Shown: piece after piece, positions 1 through 7,596 of the stretch | Numbering within the stretch: the first letter of the stretch is position 1 | How the letters are laid out: each line of letters opens with the position of its first letter | Source: Hyphomicrobium_A sp035517115 | GTDB taxonomy: Bacteria > Pseudomonadota > Alphaproteobacteria > Rhizobiales > Hyphomicrobiaceae | Direction: 5' to 3' | Assembly (NCBI GenBank): GCA_035517115.1 | Contig: DATIZL010000146.1 | Location: 1-39,830 of the forward strand | Length of the DNA: 39,830 nt | Translations under genes and position numbers: made by a program | The notes under the pieces: model-generated | Databases searched by the model: none | Told to the model about the DNA's origin: nothing | The model's input: only the letters and a program-made list of their open reading frames with translations

Positions 1-1
1 G

Positions 2-211
2 CTTATCGTGGTGCCCTTGACCAAGGATGCCCAGGGCAACCACATGGAGTTCCGCATCACCATGGGCGTGCGCCAGGGTGACGACCTGTGGAAACGGCAG
101 CTCAACGACATCATCCGCAAGCGCCAGGGCGACATCGACCGCGTGCTGCTCGACTACGGCGTGCCGCTACTCGATGACGACGGCCAGCCGCTGACCAAGC
201 CCCGCAGCTAG
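2..211 (+). CDS. C-terminal end of a quinoprotein-dehydrogenase-associated periplasmic binding protein (MoxJ/XoxJ-like), partial
   Basis: Only the last ~69 codons are present; the reading frame is already open at base 2 and the gene begins left of the window. The tail has a pattern typical of substrate-binding-like proteins found beside PQQ methanol dehydrogenases: a short strand (LIVVPL), a charged helix (KRQLNDIIRKRQGDIDRVLL) and the closing DYGVPLL motif. In that family (MoxJ, XoxJ) the protein is periplasmic and is thought to help activate or assemble the dehydrogenase. The next gene on the same strand, 15 bases on, is another PQQ-catabolism-associated protein, which supports the assignment. 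With most of the protein missing, a generic family-3 solute-binding protein cannot be excluded. The xoxF/mxaF gene itself would be expected to the left, outside the window. Confidence 0.6.
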   Translation, partial: LIVVPLTKDAQGNHMEFRITMGVRQGDDLWKRQLNDIIRKRQGDIDRVLLDYGVPLLDDDGQPLTKPRS

Positions 212-226
212 TGAAGTCGCGGCGAG

Positions 227-943
227 GTGGCTTCCCGCCATAGGCCAAGCATGCAGGGCGCGTTGTTGAGCTTACGCGGGTCCAAACGCAGCCTCGCCCG
301 GCGACGCCGTTTTGTGCGCACCGGCGCCGTCCACGCGACCCTGCGGGTCCTAAGCGCCGCGATGATAGCTGTTGCTGCGAATGTCAGTGCCGGCGCCTCG
401 CCTGCGCGCGCCGAGGAGCCCATCGACAAGCCGCCGGAAGCCGCTGCCCAGGGTCCTGAGACGCCAGCCCCCGAGCCGCCGGACTACCGGATGAGCGACT
501 TCAGAAGTCCGGTTCCGGCAACGCTGCGCGGCGCCAAGGTGCTCACCGCCGATCAGGCGGCCGATCTGTGGAACAGCAAGGCGGGCGCAATCTTCATCGA
601 CGTCTACCCGCAGGCCCCCAAGCCCGTGAACCTGCCGCCCGGCACCTTTTGGCGCGATCCCGCCCACCGCAGCATCGAAGGCGCACACTGGCTCCCCAAC
701 GTCGGCTATGGCGCCCTCTCGCCCGCCATCGACGACTATTTCCGCACGCGCCTCGAAAGCCTGACTGCGGGCAAGAAGGATGCCCCACTCGTGTTCTTCT
801 GTCTCAAGAATTGCTGGATGTCGTGGAACGCGGCCAAGCGGGCGCTCGAGGCCCACTACACCAACGTGATGTGGTTCCGCGACGGCACCGACGGCTGGCA
901 GGAGCTGGGCTACCCGCTCGTCGACGTACCGAAGATGCCATGA
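227..943 (+). CDS. PQQ-dependent catabolism-associated CXXCW motif protein (rhodanese-like, exported)
   Basis: This 238-aa protein has an Arg-rich N-terminus, then a hydrophobic stretch ending in ASPARA, consistent with export to the periplasm. After a Pro/Glu-rich linker comes a rhodanese-like fold (LTADQAADLW, IFIDVYP). Near the C-terminus lies FFCLKNCWMSWNAAKRA, whose Cys-x3-Cys-Trp is the hallmark of the TIGR03865 family. These proteins co-occur with PQQ alcohol dehydrogenases and their ABC transporter; a redox or cofactor-handling role has been suggested but the reaction is unknown. The rhodanese catalytic-loop position carries the Cys pair. The GTG start at 227 is uncertain; in-frame ATG codons at 251 and 362 are alternatives, the latter leaving little signal peptide. 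It probably shares a transcript with the upstream binding protein. Confidence 0.8.
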   Translation: MASRHRPSMQGALLSLRGSKRSLARRRRFVRTGAVHATLRVLSAAMIAVAANVSAGASPARAEEPIDKPPEAAAQGPETPAPEPPDYRMSDFRSPVPATLRGAKVLTADQAADLWNSKAGAIFIDVYPQAPKPVNLPPGTFWRDPAHRSIEGAHWLPNVGYGALSPAIDDYFRTRLESLTAGKKDAPLVFFCLKNCWMSWNAAKRALEAHYTNVMWFRDGTDGWQELGYPLVDVPKMP

Positions 944-980
944 GGCGCGGCCTCGCCGCCGCTCTCGTGCAGGGTCTGCC

Positions 981-1694
981 TCAGCTCTTCATCTGCGCGC
1001 GGATGAGCTTGGCGATATCGAAGGCCCGCGCCTCGATCAACCCAGGAATATCGCAGGCAACCGCCAGGTTCTGCTGGCGATCCTGGAAGATGCGGGCATT
1101 CCAGTTGTAGGCCTCTTGCTCGGGCGTGAGCTTGTAGTCGGCGGCGCCGGCGGCCGGTGAATCGGGCGAGGGAATGGGCTGGTTCTTCTCGCCAAGCGCC
1201 TTGCCCTCGCGCTCGAGCTCGGCAGCGCGCCCCTTCTGGCGCTTCTGAAACTCCTCGATGCGGCCGATGACGAACTTGCGGTCGGCATTGATCTTGGCGA
1301 AGACGCTGGCAAACAGCAGCGCAAGCTTCTGATCGCGCTCGGCCTCGGGCTGCGCCGCGGCGTACTCCTTGATGGCCTTCTCGGCGTCCTCGAGCGAAAT
1401 GCGCCGGCTCTCCAGAATTGCCGTCAGGTCCTGGATCTTGTCGTCCTTCTCCCAGCCCTTGAGGTCATCGATGGGAGGGCCGTCCCAAACCTGGGCCGGC
1501 GAAAGGTCCTCGACCTTGCGCTGCACGCACGGCCAGTCGGGACTGGCCGCCACTTCGCCCGGGGTGGGGGCAGGGGCTTCGGGCGCGGCCTTTGCTGCAC
1601 CGGGCTCTTGCGCATAGAGGGCACCCGCGGACGCAAACGCGAGCGCAAGACCGACGCTGCCGATGACGAGTGCAATCCTTCTCACTTTGGGCAT
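981..1694 (-). CDS. Exported helical protein of the lut/PQQ-ABC cluster (LutG position)
   Basis: A 237-aa protein with a clear Sec signal peptide (MPKVRRIALVIGSVGLALAF, cleavage near LYAQ). A Pro/Ala-rich linker follows, then a mostly alpha-helical, highly charged domain with two cysteines (DWPCVQ and VACDIPG) that could form a disulfide in the periplasm. I recognise no enzymatic motif. The start was set at 1694 because GGAG lies just upstream and the first ATG (1721) would lie well inside the upstream permease gene. It is the last gene of the minus-strand ABC unit, one base after the permease stop. By position it corresponds to the exported protein LutG of the Methylorubrum lanthanide cluster (named from memory); its biochemical role is unknown. 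Confidence 0.7.
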   Translation of the reverse strand: MPKVRRIALVIGSVGLALAFASAGALYAQEPGAAKAAPEAPAPTPGEVAASPDWPCVQRKVEDLSPAQVWDGPPIDDLKGWEKDDKIQDLTAILESRRISLEDAEKAIKEYAAAQPEAERDQKLALLFASVFAKINADRKFVIGRIEEFQKRQKGRAAELEREGKALGEKNQPIPSPDSPAAGAADYKLTPEQEAYNWNARIFQDRQQNLAVACDIPGLIEARAFDIAKLIRAQMKS

Positions 1695-1695
1695 T

Positions 1696-2601
1696 TCACA
1701 CTCCTGCGCCTGGACCGCCACGCCGCGCGATCAGGCCTTTTGACGGGTTGTAAGCGTAGATGGCACCGCCGAGGAACACCACCGTGAGGGCGAGACAGGC
1801 AAACAGCGCGCTCCAGTCCACCTGCATGTAGAGCGCGAAGCGAATGAGCTCGACGGCCTGGGTGAACGGATTGAAGCGGCAGATCTGATAGAGGAGGACG
1901 CTCGACTCCTTGACCCGCCACAGCGGATAGAGGGCAGAGGAGGCGAAGAACATCGGGAAGATGACGAAGTTCATGACGCCGGCGAAGTTCTCGAGCTGGC
2001 GGATGACGGAGGACAGAAACAGCGCCATGGAGCCGAGCATCAGCCCCGACAGGACGAGCGCCGGCAGCACGGTGAGGTAGCCCCAGACGGGCGGCTCGAT
2101 CTCCCAGAAGTAGGCGATCGCGAGGTAGGCATAGACCTGCAGGAGCGAGACGGCGACGCCGCCGACGAGCTTCGACAGCAAGAGGAACGAACGAGGGAAG
2201 GGGCTGACGAGCAGGGTACGCATGGCACCCGTCTCGCGGTCGTAGACCATCGAGAGCGAGGACTGCATTGCGTTGAAGAGCTGGATCATGCCGATCAGCC
2301 CCGGCGTGATGAACACCTCGTAGAGAACGTAGGTCTCATAGGGCGGGATGATCGATACGCCGAGCGTCTGCCGGAAGCCGGCGGCGAAGATCATGAGCCA
2401 GACGAGCGGGCGCACCAGCGCGGAGAAGAACCGCTCGCGCTGGTGCAGGTAGCGCAGAACCTCGCGCCATACGATGCCCTTGAAGCAGGTTAGGTAGGCA
2501 CGCACGCCGAGCTTGGGCGGGTTCGCGTCCCATGTGGCGCTCCCGGAGGCGCGGGCGGCCTGCCAGCTCTGCTGCGCGGTTGCGGGGCTCGAGATCGTCA
2601 T
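1696..2601 (-). CDS. lutF: ABC-2 type permease, PQQ-dependent alcohol dehydrogenase system / lanthanide (lut) transporter
   Basis: A 301-aa integral membrane protein of the ABC-2 class: about six hydrophobic segments (for example PLVWLMIFAAGF, VAVSLLQVYAYLAIAYF, YLTVLPALVLSGLMLGSMAL, VMNFVIFPMFFASSALYPL, LFACLALTVVFLGGAIYAY) with the conserved ETGAMRTLLVSPFPRS cytoplasmic loop. The family is TIGR03861, the permease associated with PQQ-dependent alcohol dehydrogenases. Homologues are LutF of Methylorubrum, needed for lanthanide uptake, and the PedA1A2BC membrane component in Pseudomonas. Its ATG overlaps the ATPase stop codon by four bases (ATGA), so the two are translationally coupled and should form one transporter. 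ABC-2 permeases often export, so the direction of transport cannot be read from the sequence. Confidence 0.85.
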   Translation of the reverse strand: MTISSPATAQQSWQAARASGSATWDANPPKLGVRAYLTCFKGIVWREVLRYLHQRERFFSALVRPLVWLMIFAAGFRQTLGVSIIPPYETYVLYEVFITPGLIGMIQLFNAMQSSLSMVYDRETGAMRTLLVSPFPRSFLLLSKLVGGVAVSLLQVYAYLAIAYFWEIEPPVWGYLTVLPALVLSGLMLGSMALFLSSVIRQLENFAGVMNFVIFPMFFASSALYPLWRVKESSVLLYQICRFNPFTQAVELIRFALYMQVDWSALFACLALTVVFLGGAIYAYNPSKGLIARRGGPGAGV

Positions 2602-3380
2602 GCCGCCATCTCCGTGTGCGCAGCGCCGGTTATGGCCCGGAATGCGTCGCTGACGTTCTGCGTTCCCGTCTTTGCGAGCAGCTCCGGCACCGGGCCCTTG
2701 AACAGCACGCGGCCCTTGTGCAGAACGACCACGAGATCGGTATCGCGAACCTCATCGAAAAGATGAGTGGCCCATAAGACGCCCAGGCCCTCCCGCTCCA
2801 CGAGCGAGCGCACGATGTTGATCACGCTCTCGCGCGAGCCGATGTCGAGGCCGACGGTGGGCTCATCGAGCAGCAGGAGCAACGGCCGGTGCAGGAGCGA
2901 GCGGGCGATCTCGACGCGGCGCGCCTGCCCGCCGGACAGGTTGCGCACCTTCTCCTTGGCGCGGTCGGCGAGCCCCACGATCTCGAGCGCGCGCTTGACG
3001 CGTGCGCGCGCCTCGCGCCCGCGGATGCCGTGCAGCGCGCAGTGGTAGAGCATGTTCTGCTTGAGGCTCAGGTCGAGGTCGAGGGTGCGGCTCTGGAACA
3101 CGACGCCGAGCCGCTGCAGCGCGGCGGAGGCGCGGCGGCGGACGTCGTAGCCGAAAATGCGGATCTCGCCCGTGATGTTGTCATAGAGACGGGTGACGAG
3201 CGCAAACAGCGTCGACTTGCCGGCGCCGTTGAGGCCCAGCAGCACGACGAAGGCGCCGCGCGGCACCTCGAGCGACACATCGTCGAGCGCAAGCGTGTCG
3301 CCGAAGCGGTGGCTCACGTTGCGGACCACAAGGGCAGCGCCCGTCTCGGGCGGGGCTTGATGTTCAGGCGTCGTATCCAT
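2598..3380 (-). CDS. lutE: ABC transporter ATP-binding protein, PQQ/lanthanide (lut) system
   Basis: A 260-aa ATPase with every canonical motif: Walker A GLNGAGKST near residue 50, Q-loop VVFQSRTLDLDLS, signature NLSGGQARRVEIARS, Walker B LLLLLDEPTVGLD and the switch His in WATHLFDEV. It matches TIGR03864 (PQQ-dependent catabolism-associated ATP-binding protein), i.e. LutE of the lanthanide cluster. It couples ATP hydrolysis at the inner membrane to the permease whose start codon overlaps its stop. The 79-base gap to the upstream beta-propeller gene contains no obvious terminator, so the five minus-strand genes are probably one operon. Start at the first ATG (3380), about 20 residues before the ABC core. 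Confidence 0.88.
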   Translation of the reverse strand: MDTTPEHQAPPETGAALVVRNVSHRFGDTLALDDVSLEVPRGAFVVLLGLNGAGKSTLFALVTRLYDNITGEIRIFGYDVRRRASAALQRLGVVFQSRTLDLDLSLKQNMLYHCALHGIRGREARARVKRALEIVGLADRAKEKVRNLSGGQARRVEIARSLLHRPLLLLLDEPTVGLDIGSRESVINIVRSLVEREGLGVLWATHLFDEVRDTDLVVVLHKGRVLFKGPVPELLAKTGTQNVSDAFRAITGAAHTEMAA

Positions 3381-3459
3381 GGTGATGGTTGCCTAGCCTC
3401 AAGGTCTCAAGTCAAGCATTTGAAAAGACTATTGTTTCTCGTCCAAGGGCGAAGCCAAG

Positions 3460-4443
3460 TCAGAACGGAGCAACCACCACGCCCCACGGGTAGCGCCCGA
3501 CCCGCACCGATTTGACGACCTTGAGCGCGGCGACGTCGATGAAGGACACGTCGTTCGAGGCGCCGTTGGTCGTCAGCAGGTATTTGTAGTCGGGCGTGAA
3601 GGCCATCTGCCAAACCCGCTGGCCGACGAGCAGATACTTGATGACCTGCAGGGTCGCCGTGTCGATGACGGCCACGCGGTTCGCCGGCCCGAGCGCGACG
3701 AAGGCGAGCTTGTCGTCCGGACTGATGCGCACGCCGACCGGCTGGATGGCCTGCCGGGTGATGCCCGGGATCTCGAAGTTGACCTTGCCGATGATCTTGC
3801 GGTCCTTCGGGTTGATGACCGTCACGGTGCCGCCGACCTCGGAGCTCACCCACAACTGAGTTGCGGCGCTATTGAACATTGCCACGCGCGGGCGCGCGTC
3901 GACCAGCACGTTGTCGAACGTCTTCTTGGTCTCGGTGTCGATGAAGTGGGCCATGTTCGTCGTTTCCGACGTGTTGACCAGCACCTTGCCGTCGGGACTC
4001 ATGCCCATGCCCTCTGGCTCCACGCCCACCGGAATGTCGGTAACGACCTTGCCCGTGTTGATGTCGATTACGGTGACGAGGTTGTCGTCCTCGTTGGCGA
4101 CGTAAAGGGGATTGCCCGACGGAGCGAGCGTCAACAGCTCGGGGTCGGGTCCCGACGGCAGCGTCTTCACGAGCTCGTAGGTCTTGGTGTCGTATACTTG
4201 AATGAGGTTCTCGTCGCTCGTGCAGACGATCAGCCACTTGGCATCTTTCGACAGAATGACGCCGCGCGGCCGCTGCCCGACCTTGAACGTCTTGGTGACC
4301 TCCATCTTCTCCGTGTCGATGACCGAGACGCTGTTGTCCTTCTCGTTGGTGACGAAGGCGGTGTAGGCCAACGCCGAGGGCGCGGGCGCGGCAAGCGCGG
4401 CAAGCACGCCGAGCAGCGGGGCAAAACCGAACTTGAAACGCAT
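3460..4443 (-). CDS. Exported YVTN-type beta-propeller protein, PQQ-dependent catabolism-associated
   Basis: A 327-aa periplasmic protein with a Sec signal peptide (MRFKFGFAPLLGVLAALAAP, cleavage near ALA-YTAF). Seven roughly 40-residue repeats of the YVTN/NHL kind follow, each with a xxVxVIDT-type strand (SVSVIDTEKMEV, LIQVYDTKTYEL, LVTVIDINTGKV, MAHFIDTETKK, TVTVINPKDRK, RVAVIDTATLQ, DVSFIDVAALK). This is TIGR03866, present with PQQ alcohol dehydrogenase ABC systems; I believe it matches the LutD position in Methylorubrum. Propellers of this type bind ligands or partner proteins; the ligand here is unknown. The start at 4443 was chosen over upstream in-frame starts because AAAAGGA lies 8-9 bases before it and the protein then opens directly with the signal peptide. 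Confidence 0.82.
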   Translation of the reverse strand: MRFKFGFAPLLGVLAALAAPAPSALAYTAFVTNEKDNSVSVIDTEKMEVTKTFKVGQRPRGVILSKDAKWLIVCTSDENLIQVYDTKTYELVKTLPSGPDPELLTLAPSGNPLYVANEDDNLVTVIDINTGKVVTDIPVGVEPEGMGMSPDGKVLVNTSETTNMAHFIDTETKKTFDNVLVDARPRVAMFNSAATQLWVSSEVGGTVTVINPKDRKIIGKVNFEIPGITRQAIQPVGVRISPDDKLAFVALGPANRVAVIDTATLQVIKYLLVGQRVWQMAFTPDYKYLLTTNGASNDVSFIDVAALKVVKSVRVGRYPWGVVVAPF

Positions 4444-4460
4444 CAGCAGACGTCCTTTTG

Positions 4461-5825
4461 TCATTGTGTGTAGGCTTTGCATTTGGTCTCGGGCTTATCG
4501 ATGCCGAGCGTGTCGAGCTCGCTCGTCTGATGCAGGAAGCCCGGTTGCGGCGATACGGTCACGAGTAGCTTCGGCGTCACGACCGGTATGGGCTGGCGCA
4601 CCTGCCCGTTCCAATCACGCACCGAGAGCCCGACGCCCTTGAAGCCCGCGACCTCGAACTTGGGCGACTTGAGGTAGGCCGCGATGTCCTTGAAGCTGTT
4701 CGACTTGGTACGCGAGGCGGCCTCGCCCACCATGCGCACGGCGAGCCACGCGTTGTAGTCCTCAGGGCGCAGATAGCGGTCGGCTAAACGCTTGAATCTG
4801 TTCTGGAATTGTGTTCCGCCCCAGAGCTCGATGGCCGGATGCCAGCTCTGCGCAACGAGGCCCGACGTACCCGCGACCGGGCGCGCGTCCCACGTGCGGT
4901 AGGGGAAGTAGTCGCCGAACACGTTGGCTTCATCCGCGACGATGAGAACGTCGTACTCGGGCGCGCTTTGCGTGAACGTCGGGATCTGCTGCTGGATTTG
5001 CTCGTAGCCGCCGTCGGAGCGGCGGCTGGCGCCGGTCTCGTAGACGAACGGCCGCTCCTCGACGATCTTGCCGCCAAAGCGCTTGGCGGAGCGGCGGATC
5101 GCCTCGGCAAACAGCTTGTCGTTGTCTCCCGGTCCTAACACCAGGAGCCAGCGGTTCCACTTCTTCCAGATGAGGTACTGGGCGAGCGCGTCGGCGAGCA
5201 TGCTGCGGGCGGGCGCGGAGTGCAGCACGTTGGCGCGGCAATCCTCCTCGCGCAGGCGATCATCCGGCGAACCGTAGTTGATGATGAGCGCCTCCTTGCC
5301 GTGCAGCGCGTCGGCGAGCTTCAGCAGCGTGGCAGGGGCCATGTCCGCGAGGATGAAATGCGCGCCGGCGTCGACCTTCTTTACGATGTCCTCGATGAGC
5401 CTGGCCGGATCGTGCTCGTCGACCTCCTCCAGCGTGAACTGCTGGTTCATGAAGCGGCCAGTGGTGTTGTTGTCGGCGACCGCGAGCTTGGCACCGGCGA
5501 CGCCGAGATCGGCCGGCGGCAGGTCCAACAGCGAGATGGGCAGCGGCTCCTCGCGCAGCTCGCGCGCAATCAGCATGGGGACGACGGCGGCATCCTTATT
5601 GGCAGGCGGCGCGGCCTCGGTGCCGTCCTTGGGCGCGGGTGCCGCAGGGGGGGCCGGCGCAGCCGTTTCCGCTGGTGCCGCGCCCTGAGGCGCGTCCTCG
5701 GCCTTGACGGGCGACACGCCGAGTAGGGGCTCGCGCGCAAGCATTGCGGCGAGCGCCAACCCACAGAGGATAATCAGGATTTCTCCGGCGTAGCGCCGGC
5801 GCGGTGCCGCCTTGGTTGCTGCCAT
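4461..5825 (-). CDS. Periplasmic substrate-binding protein, PQQ-dependent alcohol dehydrogenase ABC system (LutA-like)
   Basis: A 454-aa branched-chain-amino-acid-type binding protein of TIGR03863. It opens with an N-terminal membrane/signal segment (YAGEILIILCGLALAAMLA) and a long Ala/Pro linker (about residues 45-75). The two-lobe fold follows: LGVAGAKLAVADNNTTGRF, FILADMAPATLLKLADAL, WNRWLLVLGPGDNDKLFAEA, YDVLIVADEANVFGDYFPY and a late Trp-rich WGGTQFQNRF. It is the first gene of the minus-strand lut-like unit. Its stop lies 17 bases before the propeller start. It presumably delivers the ligand, suspected to be a lanthanide complex or an alcohol/PQQ-related compound, to the permease. ATG 5825 has GGGAGGAG nine bases upstream; the in-frame TTG at 5834 abuts the ribosome site and is unlikely. 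Confidence 0.83.
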   Translation of the reverse strand: MAATKAAPRRRYAGEILIILCGLALAAMLAREPLLGVSPVKAEDAPQGAAPAETAAPAPPAAPAPKDGTEAAPPANKDAAVVPMLIARELREEPLPISLLDLPPADLGVAGAKLAVADNNTTGRFMNQQFTLEEVDEHDPARLIEDIVKKVDAGAHFILADMAPATLLKLADALHGKEALIINYGSPDDRLREEDCRANVLHSAPARSMLADALAQYLIWKKWNRWLLVLGPGDNDKLFAEAIRRSAKRFGGKIVEERPFVYETGASRRSDGGYEQIQQQIPTFTQSAPEYDVLIVADEANVFGDYFPYRTWDARPVAGTSGLVAQSWHPAIELWGGTQFQNRFKRLADRYLRPEDYNAWLAVRMVGEAASRTKSNSFKDIAAYLKSPKFEVAGFKGVGLSVRDWNGQVRQPIPVVTPKLLVTVSPQPGFLHQTSELDTLGIDKPETKCKAYTQ

Positions 5826-6079
5826 CCGGTTCAACTCCTCCCGCCGAGAGCACTATCTTAATTTCCTCTCGGGTGGCATGTTATTATGTTGCAGTAAAAG
5901 GTGCTCATCGCGGGTTTTGTCAAGGTTGTCTTCCGGCACTCTCGGACTTGTGACCTCTTCCGGCGCAGGAGGTCGTAACAAGGCCCTTGCAAAACCAACA
6001 CCGATCGGCACACGTAACCTAATAACACAACGGAACCGCAAGTCTCCGCGAAGAGAGGCGTTTGCGCTGCAGAGGAAAC
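5826..6079. promoter_or_regulatory. Divergent control region between the lut-like unit and the DUF2380/NitT-type operon
   Basis: These 254 bases separate two divergent transcription units and so should hold both promoters. On the minus strand a perfect TTGACA (plus-strand 5918-5923) is followed 19 bases later by TTTACT (5893-5898), a candidate though over-spaced sigma-70 pair for the lut-like genes. An inverted repeat GACCTC-N11-GAGGTC (5952-5974) lies between the two units and could be an operator; a small palindrome CAAGGCCCTTG follows at 5979-5989. The segment is clearly more AT-rich than its neighbours. No known binding site is recognised. Confidence 0.4.
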
Positions 6080-6607
6080 GTGCTGAACGTTAATCGTATC
6101 CTGGCCTTGGCGCTGGCGCTCCTGCTGACGCCGGCCGCCGCCCTTGCCGGGCCCAAGGCCATCGTGTTCCCCTTCGACCTCATCGACGAGAGCCAGCAGC
6201 AGTACGAGATCGGCGTCATGCCGCAGGGCGTCTCGGACGAGGAAAAGCGCCGCCTGGCGTTGATCACCGAGGAGCTGACCAAGCTTCTCAAGGCCGACGG
6301 CCGCTACGACATCGTCGATACCGCGCCGATCGCTCAGGAGATCGACGCCAAGTCGCCCATCTACAAGTGCAACGGCTGCGAGGACGGCCTCGCCAAAAAA
6401 GCCGGCGCCGAGGTCGCCTTCATTGGCACCGTGCGCAAGGCCTCGGACGTATTGTTCACAGTGAGCGTCTATATCCGCGACGTCGGGCAGGAGAAAGTGA
6501 CGCGCCAAGCCTCGAGCGAGATTTATGGCAATACAGACGCCATGTGGCTGCGCTCGGTGCGCTACATCGTGCAGAAGCGGCTTTTCCCGGAAGGAGCCTC
6601 GCAATGA
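6080..6607 (+). CDS. Exported DUF2380/DUF3280-like protein
   Basis: A 175-aa protein with a strong signal peptide (LNVNRILALALALLLTPAAA, cleavage ALA-GPK). The mature domain begins KAIVFPFDLIDES and contains LAKKAGAEVAFIGTVRKASD and a late VSVYIRDVGQEKV strand. This resembles DUF2380/DUF3280, small periplasmic proteins often sitting beside PQQ-dehydrogenase ABC systems. A CNGCE motif (Cys-x2-Cys) in the middle could bind metal or form a disulfide. GTG 6080 was chosen because AGAGGA lies six bases upstream and the signal peptide follows at once; the frame is open to a TTG at 6062. Its stop overlaps the next ATG (ATGA), so it is coupled to the transporter. Function unknown. Confidence 0.65.
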   Translation: MLNVNRILALALALLLTPAAALAGPKAIVFPFDLIDESQQQYEIGVMPQGVSDEEKRRLALITEELTKLLKADGRYDIVDTAPIAQEIDAKSPIYKCNGCEDGLAKKAGAEVAFIGTVRKASDVLFTVSVYIRDVGQEKVTRQASSEIYGNTDAMWLRSVRYIVQKRLFPEGASQ

Positions 6608-7596
6608 TCGATCGCCGCAGCGTTCTCGTCAGCGGGGCGGCCGCGCTCGCGGGGCTGAGCTTTGGACTGCCTGCACGCGCCGCGCAGTCGGTCGGCACCC
6701 TTAGGGTGGCATCGCTGAAGTTTGGCTCGCTCAGCTGGGTTCTGGAGACAATCCGCGCCGAAGGGCTCGCGGAGAAGGCGGGGCTCACGCTCGTCATCGT
6801 CGACGTGGCGACCAATCAGGCGGGGCCGGTGGCGCTGCTGGCGGGGGATGCGGACATCATCGTCAGCGACTGGACCTGGGCCCTGCGCCAGCGCGCGCTC
6901 GGCGAGCATCTGAAGTTCGCGCCCTATTCCTCCGCGCTCGGCGCCCTGATGGTCCCGAAGGATTCCGCCATCGCCCAGCTTGCCGATCTGCAGGGCAAGA
7001 AGCTCGGTGTGGCCGGTGGCGCCATCGACAAGAGCTGGCTCCTGTTGCGCGCCTATTCGAAAAAGACCATGGGCAAGGACGTCGCCCAAATGGCCGATCC
7101 CGTGTTCGGCGCCGCGCCGCTGCTGACGGAAGAGATGCGCAGCGGCCGCCTCGATGCCGTCCTCAACTTCTGGACGTACGCGGCGCGGCTTTCAGGCGCC
7201 GGCTACCGCAAGCTCATCGGCATGGACGAGGTGCTGAAGGCCCTCGACATCAATCCGGTGCCCTCGCTCGTCGGGTTCATCTGGCGCGAGGAAACGCAGG
7301 CCACGAACGGCGCGGCGATCGCGGCGTTTCTCGATGTTGTCACCAAGGCCAACGCCATCCTCGCCAAGTCGGATAGCGCCTGGGATCGCGTCCGCAACCT
7401 CGTCAAGCCGGAGAACGACGCCGAGTTCGCCGCCATCAAGGCCTTCTACCGCGAGGGCATTCCACCGCCGTGGTCGGCCGCCGATACGCGTGCCGCCGAG
7501 AAGCTCACGCAGGTGTTGACGAGCGCCGGCGCCGCCGAGCTGATAGGCGGCGACACGCGTTTCGATCCGAAGCTCTTCCATGCTGCAGGCAGTTAA
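6604..7596 (+). CDS. NitT/TauT (NMT1/THI5-like) ABC transporter substrate-binding protein
   Basis: A 330-aa periplasmic binding protein. The N-terminus MIDRRSVLVSGAAALAGLSF has a twin-arginine and a hydrophobic core ending ARA-AQS, suggesting Tat export. The body fits the NMT1/THI5 fold used for nitrate, taurine, sulfonates and pyrimidine precursors: TLRVASLKFGSLSWVLETI, the LLAGDADIIVSDWTWALRQR loop, LADLQGKKLGVAGG and a C-terminal domain ending in GGDTRFDPKLF. AAGGAG lies eight bases before the ATG. It is co-transcribed with the permease (17-base overlap) and ATPase. The ligand cannot be predicted from sequence. The setting between the lut-like cluster and methylofuran/H4MPT genes suggests a C1-metabolism-related solute. 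Confidence 0.8.
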   Translation: MIDRRSVLVSGAAALAGLSFGLPARAAQSVGTLRVASLKFGSLSWVLETIRAEGLAEKAGLTLVIVDVATNQAGPVALLAGDADIIVSDWTWALRQRALGEHLKFAPYSSALGALMVPKDSAIAQLADLQGKKLGVAGGAIDKSWLLLRAYSKKTMGKDVAQMADPVFGAAPLLTEEMRSGRLDAVLNFWTYAARLSGAGYRKLIGMDEVLKALDINPVPSLVGFIWREETQATNGAAIAAFLDVVTKANAILAKSDSAWDRVRNLVKPENDAEFAAIKAFYREGIPPPWSAADTRAAEKLTQVLTSAGAAELIGGDTRFDPKLFHAAGS

